Positions 1-4,789 of a stretch of 5,397 bases of DNA are shown one piece after another. Within the stretch, counting starts at the first letter, position 1. Each line of letters opens with the position of its first letter. The notes below the pieces were generated by a model. It had not been told where the DNA came from, did not search any database, and worked only from the letters and a program-made list of their open reading frames with translations. The position numbers and the translations under genes are program-made. Source of the DNA: Pseudomonadota bacterium (GTDB lineage: Bacteria > Pseudomonadota > Gammaproteobacteria > Xanthomonadales > Rhodanobacteraceae); the NCBI GenBank assembly GCA_023430685.1, contig JAEYZH010000025.1:1-5397 (forward strand), read 5' to 3'.

Positions 1-2
1 GC

Positions 3-149
3 CTTGGCGAGGCCGACTGCCTCCAGGCGGCAGGGGCCGCGGATGACGCGCGCGCGCGGCGCGACGACGCGCGCGCCGTGCTCGCGGGGGTCTCGTACGT
101 GCCGCCTGCGCTCGCGCGGGCCGCCGCGGATCGCGGGGCGGGTCCGTGA
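3..149 (+). CDS. 3' end of an unidentified gene (partial)
   Basis: This frame is open from the window edge to a TGA at 147-149 and gives 48 residues with no family I recognise. The peptide is rich in Ala, Asp and Arg and ends VSYVPPALARAAADRGAGP. In support, 42 of its 48 codons end in G or C and its Ala-rich composition is normal for a GC-rich genome. The other plus frames either stop early or are implausibly Arg-rich. The opposite-strand frame over the same bases is also open and G/C-ending, but it is Arg-rich, as expected of a shadow. Strand assignment is therefore only a preference. The stop is followed 6 nt later by a small hairpin, consistent with a gene end. Confidence 0.35.
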   Translation, partial: LGEADCLQAAGAADDARARRDDARAVLAGVSYVPPALARAAADRGAGP

Positions 150-155
150 TGTCCT

Positions 156-170
156 GAAAGCCCGCCTTTC
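156..170. terminator. Small hairpin after the partial gene, possible weak terminator
   Basis: GAAAG-CCCGC-CTTTC forms a perfect 5-bp stem with a 5-nt loop, 6 nt after the TGA at 147-149. There is no T-run after it, and the stem is short, so it is at best a weak terminator. The arms read similarly on both strands, so no direction is implied. Confidence 0.22.
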
Positions 171-183
171 TGCGCCTTGCACG

Positions 184-203
184 GACATCCACCTCCGGAT
201 GTC
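184..203. promoter_or_regulatory. Perfect inverted repeat in the leader of the beta-helix gene
   Basis: GACATCC-ACCTCC-GGATGTC is a perfect 7-bp inverted repeat with a 6-nt centre. It ends 3 nt before the ribosome-binding site of the gene starting at 221. It could be an operator for a dimeric regulator, or an mRNA hairpin just upstream of the ribosome-binding site. There is no T-tract, so a terminator is unlikely. No clear -35/-10 pair can be seen around it. Confidence 0.35.
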
Positions 204-206
204 ACT

Positions 207-213
207 GAGAAGG
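207..213 (+). promoter_or_regulatory. Ribosome-binding site fixing the start at 221
   Basis: GAGAAGG lies 7 nt upstream of the ATG at 221, near the ideal spacing. It selects this start, which is followed directly by a signal peptide. Confidence 0.7.
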
Positions 214-220
214 CGCCCCC

Positions 221-1456
221 ATGACCTTGCGAACCTTGTGTGTGCTCGGCTGCGCACTCGGCCTGCCCCTCGTCGCCGACGCGGCGACCCGCACCTGGCC
301 CGGCGATCCGGGCTGCAGCGGCACGCTGCAGGCGTGCATCGACGCGGCGGCCGACGGCGACCGCATCGAGATCGCAACCGACGTGCCGATCACCGAATCG
401 ATCGCGCTGCACGCGCGCAGCCTCACGCTGACCGCGGCCGACGGCCACCGGCCGCAGTTCCTCGGCGTCGGCATCATCGCGAATGACTCGGGCGGCAGCG
501 GCGACATCGACGTCCGGCTGAGCCGCCTGCGCTTCACCAACGGCTACGTGACCGCGACCTACGCGAGCCCGGGCCATGCGAACTTCGAATTCCGCGAGCT
601 GGTGCTGACGCGCGCGCCCGGCGCGACCGGTAACGGCATCACCGTGATCGCCTACGAAGGCACGGTCGACGCGATGCTCTACGACAACCGCGTCAGCGGC
701 CAGCCGCTCGGCCTGAATGGCGCGCTCGTCGAGATCGCATCGCAAGGCGGCACGCTCGATGCGCGCGCGTACTACAACCACATCACGAGCACCTCTGCCG
801 GCACCGTCGATGGCGCAGGCCTGTTCGTCAACGTCGCACAGGGGGGCGGCGGCAGCGTCAAGCTGCACGCGAACCAGGTCCGCGGCAGCTTCGCCCGGTC
901 CGGCATCTTCGTGTCCGAAGGCCTCTTCTCCTCGACACCGAGCAGCTTCGACGCGCGCGTCTACAGCAATGTCGTGGTCGGCAACGGTGGCGGGCGCGGC
1001 ATCGACGTGACGCCGTCCAATGGCGAGATCGACGTGCAACTCGTCAACAACACGGTCACGCGCGTGCAGAATGCGATGTCGTTCACCAACTGGGACGGTG
1101 GGGCGACCCCGGTCGTGGACGCGCTGGTCAGGAACAACCTGCTCAAGGCGCCCACCGCGATGTTCGCGAACCCGTCGCTGGTGGCGGGCATCGACGAAGA
1201 CCACGACCTGTTCGACGGCGCGACGGTCAACTTCACTCCGGGACCGAACTCGATGACCGGTCCGACCGGACTCGTCAGCGACGTGCAGCCGCGGCTTGCG
1301 CCGGGCTCGCCCGCGATCGATGCCGCCGACACCGCGACGCTCGGACTCGGGATCATCTTCAACGCGCTGCCCGCGACCGACGCGGACGGCCTGCGCCGAT
1401 CAAGCGCGTCAGCGCGAGCAGCGCCGACATCGGCGCGTTCGAAGCGGGCGACCTGA
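221..1456 (+). CDS. Secreted right-handed beta-helix / choice-of-anchor Q protein, N-terminal part of a frameshifted gene
   Basis: This 411-residue frame begins with a signal peptide: a charged start (MTLR), a hydrophobic core at residues 5-18, and an A19-D20-A21 cleavage site. The exported protein opens with a Cys pair (C32, C39) in CSGTLQACIDAAADGDRIEI, like the N-terminal cap of parallel beta-helix proteins. Residues about 95-310 carry Asn-containing coils roughly 30 residues apart (N156, N186, N218, N250, N277, N306). Residues 358-366 read PRLAPGSPAID, and DADGLR follows at 387-392. That is the usual approach to a 'DIGAFE' ending in choice-of-anchor Q domains. Here the frame instead passes into an improbable Ser/Ala/Arg tail (393-411) and stops; ADIGAFE lies in the adjacent frame at 1423-1443. 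The natural product is therefore probably the 681-residue fusion with the next entry. Its role is unknown; a surface or extracellular carbohydrate-binding or adhesive function is a guess from the fold. Start chosen by the GAGAAGG site and signal peptide. Confidence 0.85.
   Translation: MTLRTLCVLGCALGLPLVADAATRTWPGDPGCSGTLQACIDAAADGDRIEIATDVPITESIALHARSLTLTAADGHRPQFLGVGIIANDSGGSGDIDVRLSRLRFTNGYVTATYASPGHANFEFRELVLTRAPGATGNGITVIAYEGTVDAMLYDNRVSGQPLGLNGALVEIASQGGTLDARAYYNHITSTSAGTVDGAGLFVNVAQGGGGSVKLHANQVRGSFARSGIFVSEGLFSSTPSSFDARVYSNVVVGNGGGRGIDVTPSNGEIDVQLVNNTVTRVQNAMSFTNWDGGATPVVDALVRNNLLKAPTAMFANPSLVAGIDEDHDLFDGATVNFTPGPNSMTGPTGLVSDVQPRLAPGSPAIDAADTATLGLGIIFNALPATDADGLRRSSASARAAPTSARSKRAT
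668..1147 (+). repeat. Degenerate coil repeats of the beta-helix, about 27-32 residues each
   Basis: Six related segments share the pattern Asp, hydrophobic, aromatic or hydrophobic, then Asn and a branched residue: DAMLYDNRV, DARAYYNHI, VKLHANQV, DARVYSNVV, DVQLVNN and DALVRNN. Their Asn residues are at 156, 186, 218, 250, 277 and 306, giving spacings of 30, 32, 32, 27 and 29. This is a protein-level repeat; the DNA copies have diverged. Such spacing fits one coil of a parallel beta-helix with an internal Asn position. Confidence 0.6.
1391..1402 (+). other. Frameshift site (-1) within the beta-helix/repeat gene
   Basis: The codons up to CGC at 1394-1396 read DADGLR in the upstream frame. 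From ATC at 1399 the downstream frame reads IKRVSASSADIGAFE and continues without a break to the TGA at 2265. One added base here, for example CCC instead of CC around 1396-1397, would give DGLRPIKRV and a single 681-residue protein. No slippery heptamer or obvious stimulatory structure is present, so programmed shifting is unlikely. The choice is between a sequencing or assembly error and a real inactivating mutation. Confidence 0.82.
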
Positions 1457-2265
1457 TGCTGCTGCACACGGCCACGCCCGACTCGATCAGCGCGCACATC
1501 AGCCGCATCGACCACCCCGCGCTCAACGGTCGCCCCGCGGCCGACGTGTTCGCGACGCCGAACTTCGACGGCGACGGCAGCAACCCGAGCGTGACCCACC
1601 CGCATCCTTTCGGCAGCTGGTACGACGGTACGCGCTGGACCCTGTTCAACGAAGACCTCGCGCCGATGCCCGCATACGTGGACTTCGATGTGTTCGTGCC
1701 CGCACCCGGTGGCGGGCTGTTCCGCCATGCGGCGAGCGCTGCGAACATTTCGGGTTGGACCACGGTGCTCGATGATCCGAGCGTCAACGACCTGCCCGAC
1801 CGTATCGTGCTCGCGACCCAGAACTTCTCCGCCGGGGCCGCGTACAACCCGCATCCGATCGGGGTGTTCTACTTCTCGCTCGGGGGTCCCGGCGCATGGC
1901 TGATCGCGAACCTCGACCTCGAGCCCGGCGTCGACATGACCACGGGCGCCGGATTCAGCGTTTACGCGCAGGAGCCCAGCCCGAATGCGTTCCGCGTGAC
2001 CGCCACCGCCGGCAACCTCGACGGTGCCGCGCTGCGCCTCGACCACCCCCTGCTCGACGGCACGCCGTGCGCGCGCCCGGTCGCGACGCGCATGTTCGAC
2101 GGCACTGCGGTGACCACGCACTTCGACCTCGACTACGCAGGCGGCCACTGGCACGTGTTCGGCTTCTCGCCGATTCCGGTCGGCACGCAGTTCAACGTGC
2201 TGGTCGATCCGTCACAGGTCGCGGCCTGCAGCGACGTGATCTTCGCGGACGGCTTCGGCGACTGA
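1456..2265 (+). CDS. Three-repeat (DUF7452-like) C-terminal part of the frameshifted secreted protein
   Basis: The frame is open from at least 1399; the ATG at 1456 is only its first in-frame Met and yields 269 residues. It has no signal peptide and no clear ribosome-binding site. The ATG overlaps the upstream stop as TGATG, which mimics translational coupling, but the ADIGAFE motif just upstream in this frame shows it is the continuation of the beta-helix gene. Residues 4-81, 89-170 and 179-250 are three copies of one module, with RIDHPALNG, NPHPIGVFY and WYDGTRWTLFNEDL as its clearest parts. They resemble the DUF7452 family, named from memory and of no known function. The protein ends CSDVIFADGFGD, close to the 'IFADGFE' tail I associate with secreted Xanthomonadales proteins. 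If the frameshift is real, this part would be translated poorly or not exported. Confidence 0.75.
   Translation: MLLHTATPDSISAHISRIDHPALNGRPAADVFATPNFDGDGSNPSVTHPHPFGSWYDGTRWTLFNEDLAPMPAYVDFDVFVPAPGGGLFRHAASAANISGWTTVLDDPSVNDLPDRIVLATQNFSAGAAYNPHPIGVFYFSLGGPGAWLIANLDLEPGVDMTTGAGFSVYAQEPSPNAFRVTATAGNLDGAALRLDHPLLDGTPCARPVATRMFDGTAVTTHFDLDYAGGHWHVFGFSPIPVGTQFNVLVDPSQVAACSDVIFADGFGD
1465..2205 (+). repeat. Three tandem copies of an approximately 80-residue module
   Basis: Copy 1 spans 1465-1698, copy 2 spans 1720-1965 and copy 3 spans 1990-2205. The shared order is: a start of H-T/A-A-T/S with N or S, then I/L-S/D; a segment around D-H-P or D-D-P followed by N-G, N-D or D-G; A-T plus an aromatic-rich strand; H-P-F/I-G with W/F-Y; and a closing F-x-V-hydrophobic. 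Copy 1 (RIDHPALNG) and copy 3 (RLDHPLLDG) match best in the first half, copies 1 and 2 in the HPFG/HPIG part. Copy 3 has lost HPIG (VTTHFDLDY instead). The copies are divergent, suggesting an old duplication. Confidence 0.75.
2227..2262 (+). other. C-terminal 'IFADGF' tail of the secreted protein
   Basis: The last 12 residues, CSDVIFADGFGD, follow the third repeat at once. A Cys followed by D-x-I-F-x-D/N-G-F-E is a tail I recall at the end of many otherwise unrelated secreted proteins of Xanthomonadales-like bacteria. Here the usual final Glu is replaced by Gly-Asp. A sorting or anchoring role is conjecture. Confidence 0.45.
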
Positions 2266-2297
2266 GGCTGGCCGCCGCGGGTCGCCGGCAGGCCGGT

Positions 2298-2330
2298 GGC
2301 CCGCGGCCCGCGCGCGTGGGCCCGCGGGTC
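2298..2330 (+). terminator. GC-rich hairpin between the secreted-protein gene and the LOG gene
   Basis: An outer stem pairs 2298-2306 with 2322-2330 (9 bp with one G-U). Inside it, CCCGC pairs with GTGGG (2307-2311 with 2316-2320, one G-U) around a GCGC loop, leaving one bulged C. It starts 32 nt after the stop at 2265. No T-run follows, so it is not a classical intrinsic terminator, but it is the only strong structure in the gap. Confidence 0.33.
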
Positions 2331-2331
2331 G

Positions 2332-2353
2332 TACACTCGACGCTTTCGGAGGG
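2332..2353 (+). promoter_or_regulatory. Possible -10 element and ribosome-binding site of the LOG gene
   Basis: TACACT at 2332-2337 resembles a -10 box, but no -35 match lies 16-18 nt upstream, where the hairpin sits. GGAGGG at 2348-2353 is a strong ribosome-binding site with a 6-nt spacer to the ATG at 2360. The ribosome-binding site is convincing; the promoter is tentative. Confidence 0.45.
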
Positions 2354-2359
2354 TCGCCC

Positions 2360-2947
2360 ATGCGGATCTGCGTCTACTGCGCTTCCAGCGAGCATTGCGA
2401 CCGCGTCTACCACGACGCCGCGCATGCGCTCGGCCGCACGCTCGCCGAAGCGGATTGCACGGTCGTCTACGGCGGCGGTGCGGTCGGACTCATGGGCGCG
2501 CTCGCGAATGGCGCGCTCGAAGCCGGCGGCGACGTGGTCGGCGTGATCCCGCGCTTCATGACCGAAGTCGAGTGGCAGCATCCGGGCGTCGCCAACCTCG
2601 AGGTGGTCGAGGACATGCGCGAGCGCAAGCATCGGCTGCTGACCGGCTCGGACGCGGTGGTCGCGTTGCCCGGAGGCTGCGGCACGCTCGAAGAGCTGTT
2701 CGAAGCGATGACGCTCAAGCGCCTCGCGCTCTACTTCAATCCGATCGTGCTGCTGGACACCAACGGCTTCTACAAGCCGCTCGATGCCTTCCTCTCGCAG
2801 GTGATCGAAGAGCGCTTCATGAACCCCGAGCACCGCGCGTTGTGGTCCATGGTCGAGCGCGTCGAGGACGTGTTGCCGGCGATCCGGCAGACGCCGCGCT
2901 GGAGCGAGGATGCGCGCGATTACGCGGTGGTCAGGCGCAGCCGGTGA
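2360..2947 (+). CDS. LOG family protein (TIGR00730), putative nucleoside 5'-monophosphate phosphoribohydrolase
   Basis: The 195-residue product matches the LOG ('lonely guy') family over its whole length. It has a Rossmann-like start (MRICVYCASS), the glycine-rich VYGGGAVGLMG at 35-46, GVIPRFM at 61-67, M86-R87-E88-R89-K90 with the conserved catalytic Arg, and the signature PGGCGTLEE at 104-112 with the catalytic Glu. Known members hydrolyse the N-glycosidic bond of nucleoside 5'-monophosphates. In plants and some bacteria this releases active cytokinins; in many bacteria the physiological substrate is uncertain. The protein is cytosolic and of normal length. Start chosen by GGAGGG 6 nt upstream. 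No isopentenyltransferase or other cytokinin gene is visible nearby, so nucleotide salvage or house-cleaning is as likely as hormone production. It converges on the TfoX-domain gene with only 3 nt between the stops. Confidence 0.96.
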   Translation: MRICVYCASSEHCDRVYHDAAHALGRTLAEADCTVVYGGGAVGLMGALANGALEAGGDVVGVIPRFMTEVEWQHPGVANLEVVEDMRERKHRLLTGSDAVVALPGGCGTLEELFEAMTLKRLALYFNPIVLLDTNGFYKPLDAFLSQVIEERFMNPEHRALWSMVERVEDVLPAIRQTPRWSEDARDYAVVRRSR

Positions 2948-2950
2948 CGC

Positions 2951-3385
2951 TCAGTCGAAGCGGCTGAGCTCGCGCTCGCCGTCACCGAAGCCGCCGCCGG
3001 CCTCTGCATCGGGATCGTCGAACAGGCTCATCGGGGCCGACTCGGCATCGGTCGACGCCTCGTTCTCCCGCGCCCCGGGCTCGCTCGCGGCCTTCTGTTT
3101 TTCCCAGCGCGTGCGGATCGGATTGGCCGATTCGGCCGACTCGAGCGCGGCGAGCAGTTCCTGCTTCTGGTCCTCGGGAAGGTCCGCCCAATGGCAGTCC
3201 GCGAGTGCACCGGCCATCGAGTAGAGCAGGTTCAGGCTCGGCCGGAAGCCCGCGCGCTTGACCTTGAGGAAGGCCTCGACGGGGCCGAGGCGCGCGAGGT
3301 CTTCGGTCGTCCGCACGCCGACCTGGCGCAGCCAGGCCGCGGACTTCGGGCCGACGTTGCGGATCTTGACGTCGCGTGAGCTCAT
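2951..3385 (-). CDS. TfoX C-terminal domain protein (stand-alone)
   Basis: The 144-residue product starts MSSRDVKIRNVGPKSAAWLRQVGV, as the TfoX/Sxy C-terminal domain does, and keeps its landmarks: N-[VL]-GPKSAAWL (10-19), RTTEDLARLG (25-34), and S-LNLLYSMAGAL followed by CHW (50-66). The fold contains a helix-hairpin-helix-like element. Full TfoX/Sxy proteins control natural competence, but a C-terminal domain without the N-terminal one is common and its function is not established, so a competence role should not be assumed. Residues about 85-144 are a charged, low-complexity, probably disordered tail, which includes PMSLF at 118-122. The start is the ATG whose complement is at 3383-3385, with GGAGG 5 nt upstream. 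The same frame is open far upstream through antisense of other genes, which is an artefact of high GC. It may be cotranscribed with the reductase gene upstream. Confidence 0.94.
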   Translation of the reverse strand: MSSRDVKIRNVGPKSAAWLRQVGVRTTEDLARLGPVEAFLKVKRAGFRPSLNLLYSMAGALADCHWADLPEDQKQELLAALESAESANPIRTRWEKQKAASEPGARENEASTDAESAPMSLFDDPDAEAGGGFGDGERELSRFD

Positions 3386-3390
3386 CGTGT

Positions 3391-3395
3391 CCTCC
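3391..3395 (-). promoter_or_regulatory. Ribosome-binding site fixing the start at 3385
   Basis: On the minus strand GGAGG is followed by ACACG and then ATG. It decides the start of the TfoX-domain gene against the long open frame upstream of it. Confidence 0.75.
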
Positions 3396-3435
3396 GGATC
3401 GTGTTGAACGCGCGCGCGCGGTCGGCACGCGGGCC

Positions 3436-3455
3436 CGCGCCGCCGCTGCGGCGCG
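3436..3455 (-). terminator. Perfect GC hairpin between the two minus-strand genes
   Basis: CGCGCCGC (3436-3443) pairs perfectly with GCGGCGCG (3448-3455) around a 4-nt loop. It lies 39 nt after the stop of the reductase gene and 50 nt before the TfoX-domain start. No U-tract follows on the minus strand, so it may end transcription only partly, or be an mRNA-stabilising structure. The rest of this 109-nt gap holds a GC alternating run (3410-3420) and two copies of GTCGGCA (3421, 3471) but nothing else I can name. Confidence 0.33.
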
Positions 3456-3494
3456 CTAAAGGCAAGGCGTGTCGGCAGGCGTGCGCGCTCGTGC

Positions 3495-3986
3495 TCATGC
3501 GTGTGCCAGCGAGTCCATGAACACCGCGCACAGCTGCTCCATGCCCGCGCGGTCGTCGGCGTCGAAGCGTGCGATCGACGGACTGTCGACGTCCCAGACG
3601 CCGAGCAGGCGCCCGTCGCGGTCGACCAGCGGCACGACGATCTCCGATTGCGAGGCCGCATCACACGCGATGTGGCCTTCGAACGCGTTGACGTCGCGCA
3701 CGACCTGCGTCTGGCGCGTCGCCGCGGCGGTTCCGCACACGCCCTTGCCGATCGCGATGCGCACGCACGCGGGCTTGCCCTGGAACGGACCGACCACGAG
3801 CTCGCTGCCGTCGAAGAAGTAGAAGCCGCACCAGTTGAGGTCGGGCAGCGCGTGCCAGACGAGCGCGGCGAAGTTCGCCGCGTTGGCGACGCGATCATGC
3901 TCGCCCTCGAGCAGGCTGCGCGCCTGGCCCGCGAGTTGTGCGTATTGCTGCGGCTTGCTGCCGGCGAGCGTGGTCGACTCGAACAT
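3495..3986 (-). CDS. msrC: Free methionine-(R)-sulfoxide reductase (fRMsr, GAF domain)
   Basis: The 163-residue protein is a single GAF domain of the fRMsr type (E. coli YebR/MsrC). This enzyme reduces free L-methionine-(R)-S-oxide, using a thiol relay fed by thioredoxin, and so repairs oxidised methionine in the cytosol. The three family cysteines are C74, C84 and C108, with the 10- and 24-residue spacing of C84/C94/C118 in the E. coli enzyme; C108 should be the catalytic one. Other landmarks are NWCGFYFFDG (51-60), GPFQGKPAC (66-74), GKGVCGTAA (80-88), E115-I-V-V-P and GVWDVDSP with FDADD near the C-terminus. Length and start are normal for the family. There is no Shine-Dalgarno sequence before the ATG; a -10-like box sits 6 nt upstream, so the mRNA may be leaderless. 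It is divergent from the TMEM175-like gene. Confidence 0.97.
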   Translation of the reverse strand: MFESTTLAGSKPQQYAQLAGQARSLLEGEHDRVANAANFAALVWHALPDLNWCGFYFFDGSELVVGPFQGKPACVRIAIGKGVCGTAAATRQTQVVRDVNAFEGHIACDAASQSEIVVPLVDRDGRLLGVWDVDSPSIARFDADDRAGMEQLCAVFMDSLAHA

Positions 3987-3992
3987 CGCGCG

Positions 3993-3998
3993 AGTTTA
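3993..3998 (-). promoter_or_regulatory. Possible -10 box giving a leaderless reductase mRNA
   Basis: On the minus strand TAAACT is followed by CGCGCG and then the ATG of the reductase gene. A 6-nt discriminator would place the transcription start on or next to the A of ATG. No good -35 element is visible 16-18 nt upstream. Confidence 0.35.
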
Positions 3999-4035
3999 GC
4001 AGCCGCGCGCGCTACCATGGCGGCCGGGAGCTCGC

Positions 4036-4042
4036 GGGGGAG
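4036..4042 (+). promoter_or_regulatory. Ribosome-binding site of the TMEM175-like gene
   Basis: GGGGGAG ends 3 nt before the ATG at 4046, which is a short spacing. A second ATG at 4058 would be 15 nt away, so 4046 is preferred. It rejects the longer frame from 3938, whose first 36 residues overlap the divergent reductase gene. Confidence 0.5.
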
Positions 4043-4045
4043 AGC

Positions 4046-4789
4046 ATGGCGACGACGATGGAACGCGCGGCTGACGGATTCCGGCGCCGCGGGCAACAGG
4101 TCACGCGGCTGGAGACCTTCGTCGACGCCGCGTTCGCGTTCTCGCTGACCCTGCTCGTGATCGTGTTCGACGACCTGCCGGGCAGCGTGGCCGAGTTGCG
4201 CATGGCGCTGCGGCACGTGCCGACATTCGGGTTCTGCTTCGTGATCCTCGCGATGTTCTGGTCCGCTCACAACCGCTGGAGCCGCCGCTTCGGACTCGAC
4301 GACGCGCGCTCGACCCTGCTCAGCCTCGGCTTCGTGTTCGTCGTCATGATCTACGTCTATCCGCTGCGCATGGTCGCGTCCGGCGCGATGGCGTTCTTCA
4401 CCGGCGGATGGGCCCCGACCGGTTACGTGCTCGATCCCGCCCGCGCGATGCTCGACCTGCAGACGATGTTCATCGTCTACGCGCTCGGCTTCGGCACGCT
4501 GTCGCTGCTGCTGTGGCGGCTCAATGCGCATGCGCTGCGCGAAGCGGACCGGCTCGGCCTCGACCCGACCGAACGCCACGAGACCGGCAACGAGATCGGC
4601 GTGCACGCGATCCTCGCGCTGAGCGCGCTGGCCAGCCTCACCTTGAGTCTCGCGATGCTCGCGCTGTTTCCGCCGGGCCGGCCGCCGGGCTGGATCGCGT
4701 CGCTGCCGGCGTGGGTGTATGCGTTGATCGGCCCGGCCATCGGCCTCTACATGCGGCGGCGCATGCGCTCGCGGCCGGCAGTCGCCTGA
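4046..4789 (+). CDS. TMEM175 / DUF1211 family integral membrane protein, putative cation channel
   Basis: The 247-residue protein has six likely transmembrane helices, at about 22-42, 58-74, 89-111, 138-158, 184-208 and 217-236, as in bacterial TMEM175 proteins. The first helix carries R21-L-E-T-F25-V-D27, matching the family RxxxFSD motif except that Ser is Val, followed by AFAFSLTLL. The second ends with FW-S-A-H-N-R (71-77), another family landmark. Characterised members are tetrameric or pseudo-tetrameric potassium-permeable channels in which FSD lies at the heart of the fold; selectivity cannot be read from this sequence. The ends are Arg-rich (RRR at 13-15 and 237-239). Start at 4046 is chosen from GGGGGAG and because a longer frame would overlap the reductase gene. 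Its TGA is followed immediately by the bioD ATG, so the two are probably cotranscribed; a functional link with biotin is not evident. Confidence 0.9.
   Translation: MATTMERAADGFRRRGQQVTRLETFVDAAFAFSLTLLVIVFDDLPGSVAELRMALRHVPTFGFCFVILAMFWSAHNRWSRRFGLDDARSTLLSLGFVFVVMIYVYPLRMVASGAMAFFTGGWAPTGYVLDPARAMLDLQTMFIVYALGFGTLSLLLWRLNAHALREADRLGLDPTERHETGNEIGVHAILALSALASLTLSLAMLALFPPGRPPGWIASLPAWVYALIGPAIGLYMRRRMRSRPAVA

Noticed and set aside
1..182. A minus-strand open frame with a GTG at 182, antisense to the first partial gene.
   Set aside because: It is open and G/C-ending, so it cannot be fully excluded, but it is Arg-rich and matches no family. The plus-strand frame with a stop followed by a hairpin was preferred.
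177..205. TTGCAC ... TGTCAC as a -35/-10 promoter before the gene at 221.
   Set aside because: The -35 match is fair and spacing is 17 nt, but TGTCAC is a poor -10 and overlaps the inverted repeat, so I did not call it.
4..486. A 160-codon plus-strand frame at the window start.
   Set aside because: Its product is extremely Arg-rich and it overlaps the signal-peptide gene in another frame; the 3-149 frame is more protein-like.
1454..1458. TGATG overlap read as true translational coupling of two genes.
   Set aside because: The in-frame ADIGAFE and continuous coding upstream of the ATG show one interrupted gene; the overlap is a by-product of the frameshift.
961..2154. A 397-codon minus-strand frame antisense to the secreted-protein gene.
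   Set aside because: The plus strand there has recognisable beta-helix and repeat motifs. The antisense product is Arg/Val/Glu-rich with no domain and no ribosome-binding site.
3410..3420. Alternating GC run as a repeat or Z-DNA-like element.
   Set aside because: Short GC alternations occur throughout this sequence (for example near 50-80 and 4003-4011), so nothing marks this one as special.
3938..4045. A 36-residue N-terminal extension of the TMEM175-like protein.
   Set aside because: It overlaps the divergent reductase gene, lacks a ribosome-binding site, and adds Arg/Cys-rich residues before the family motif. GGGGGAG supports the start at 4046.
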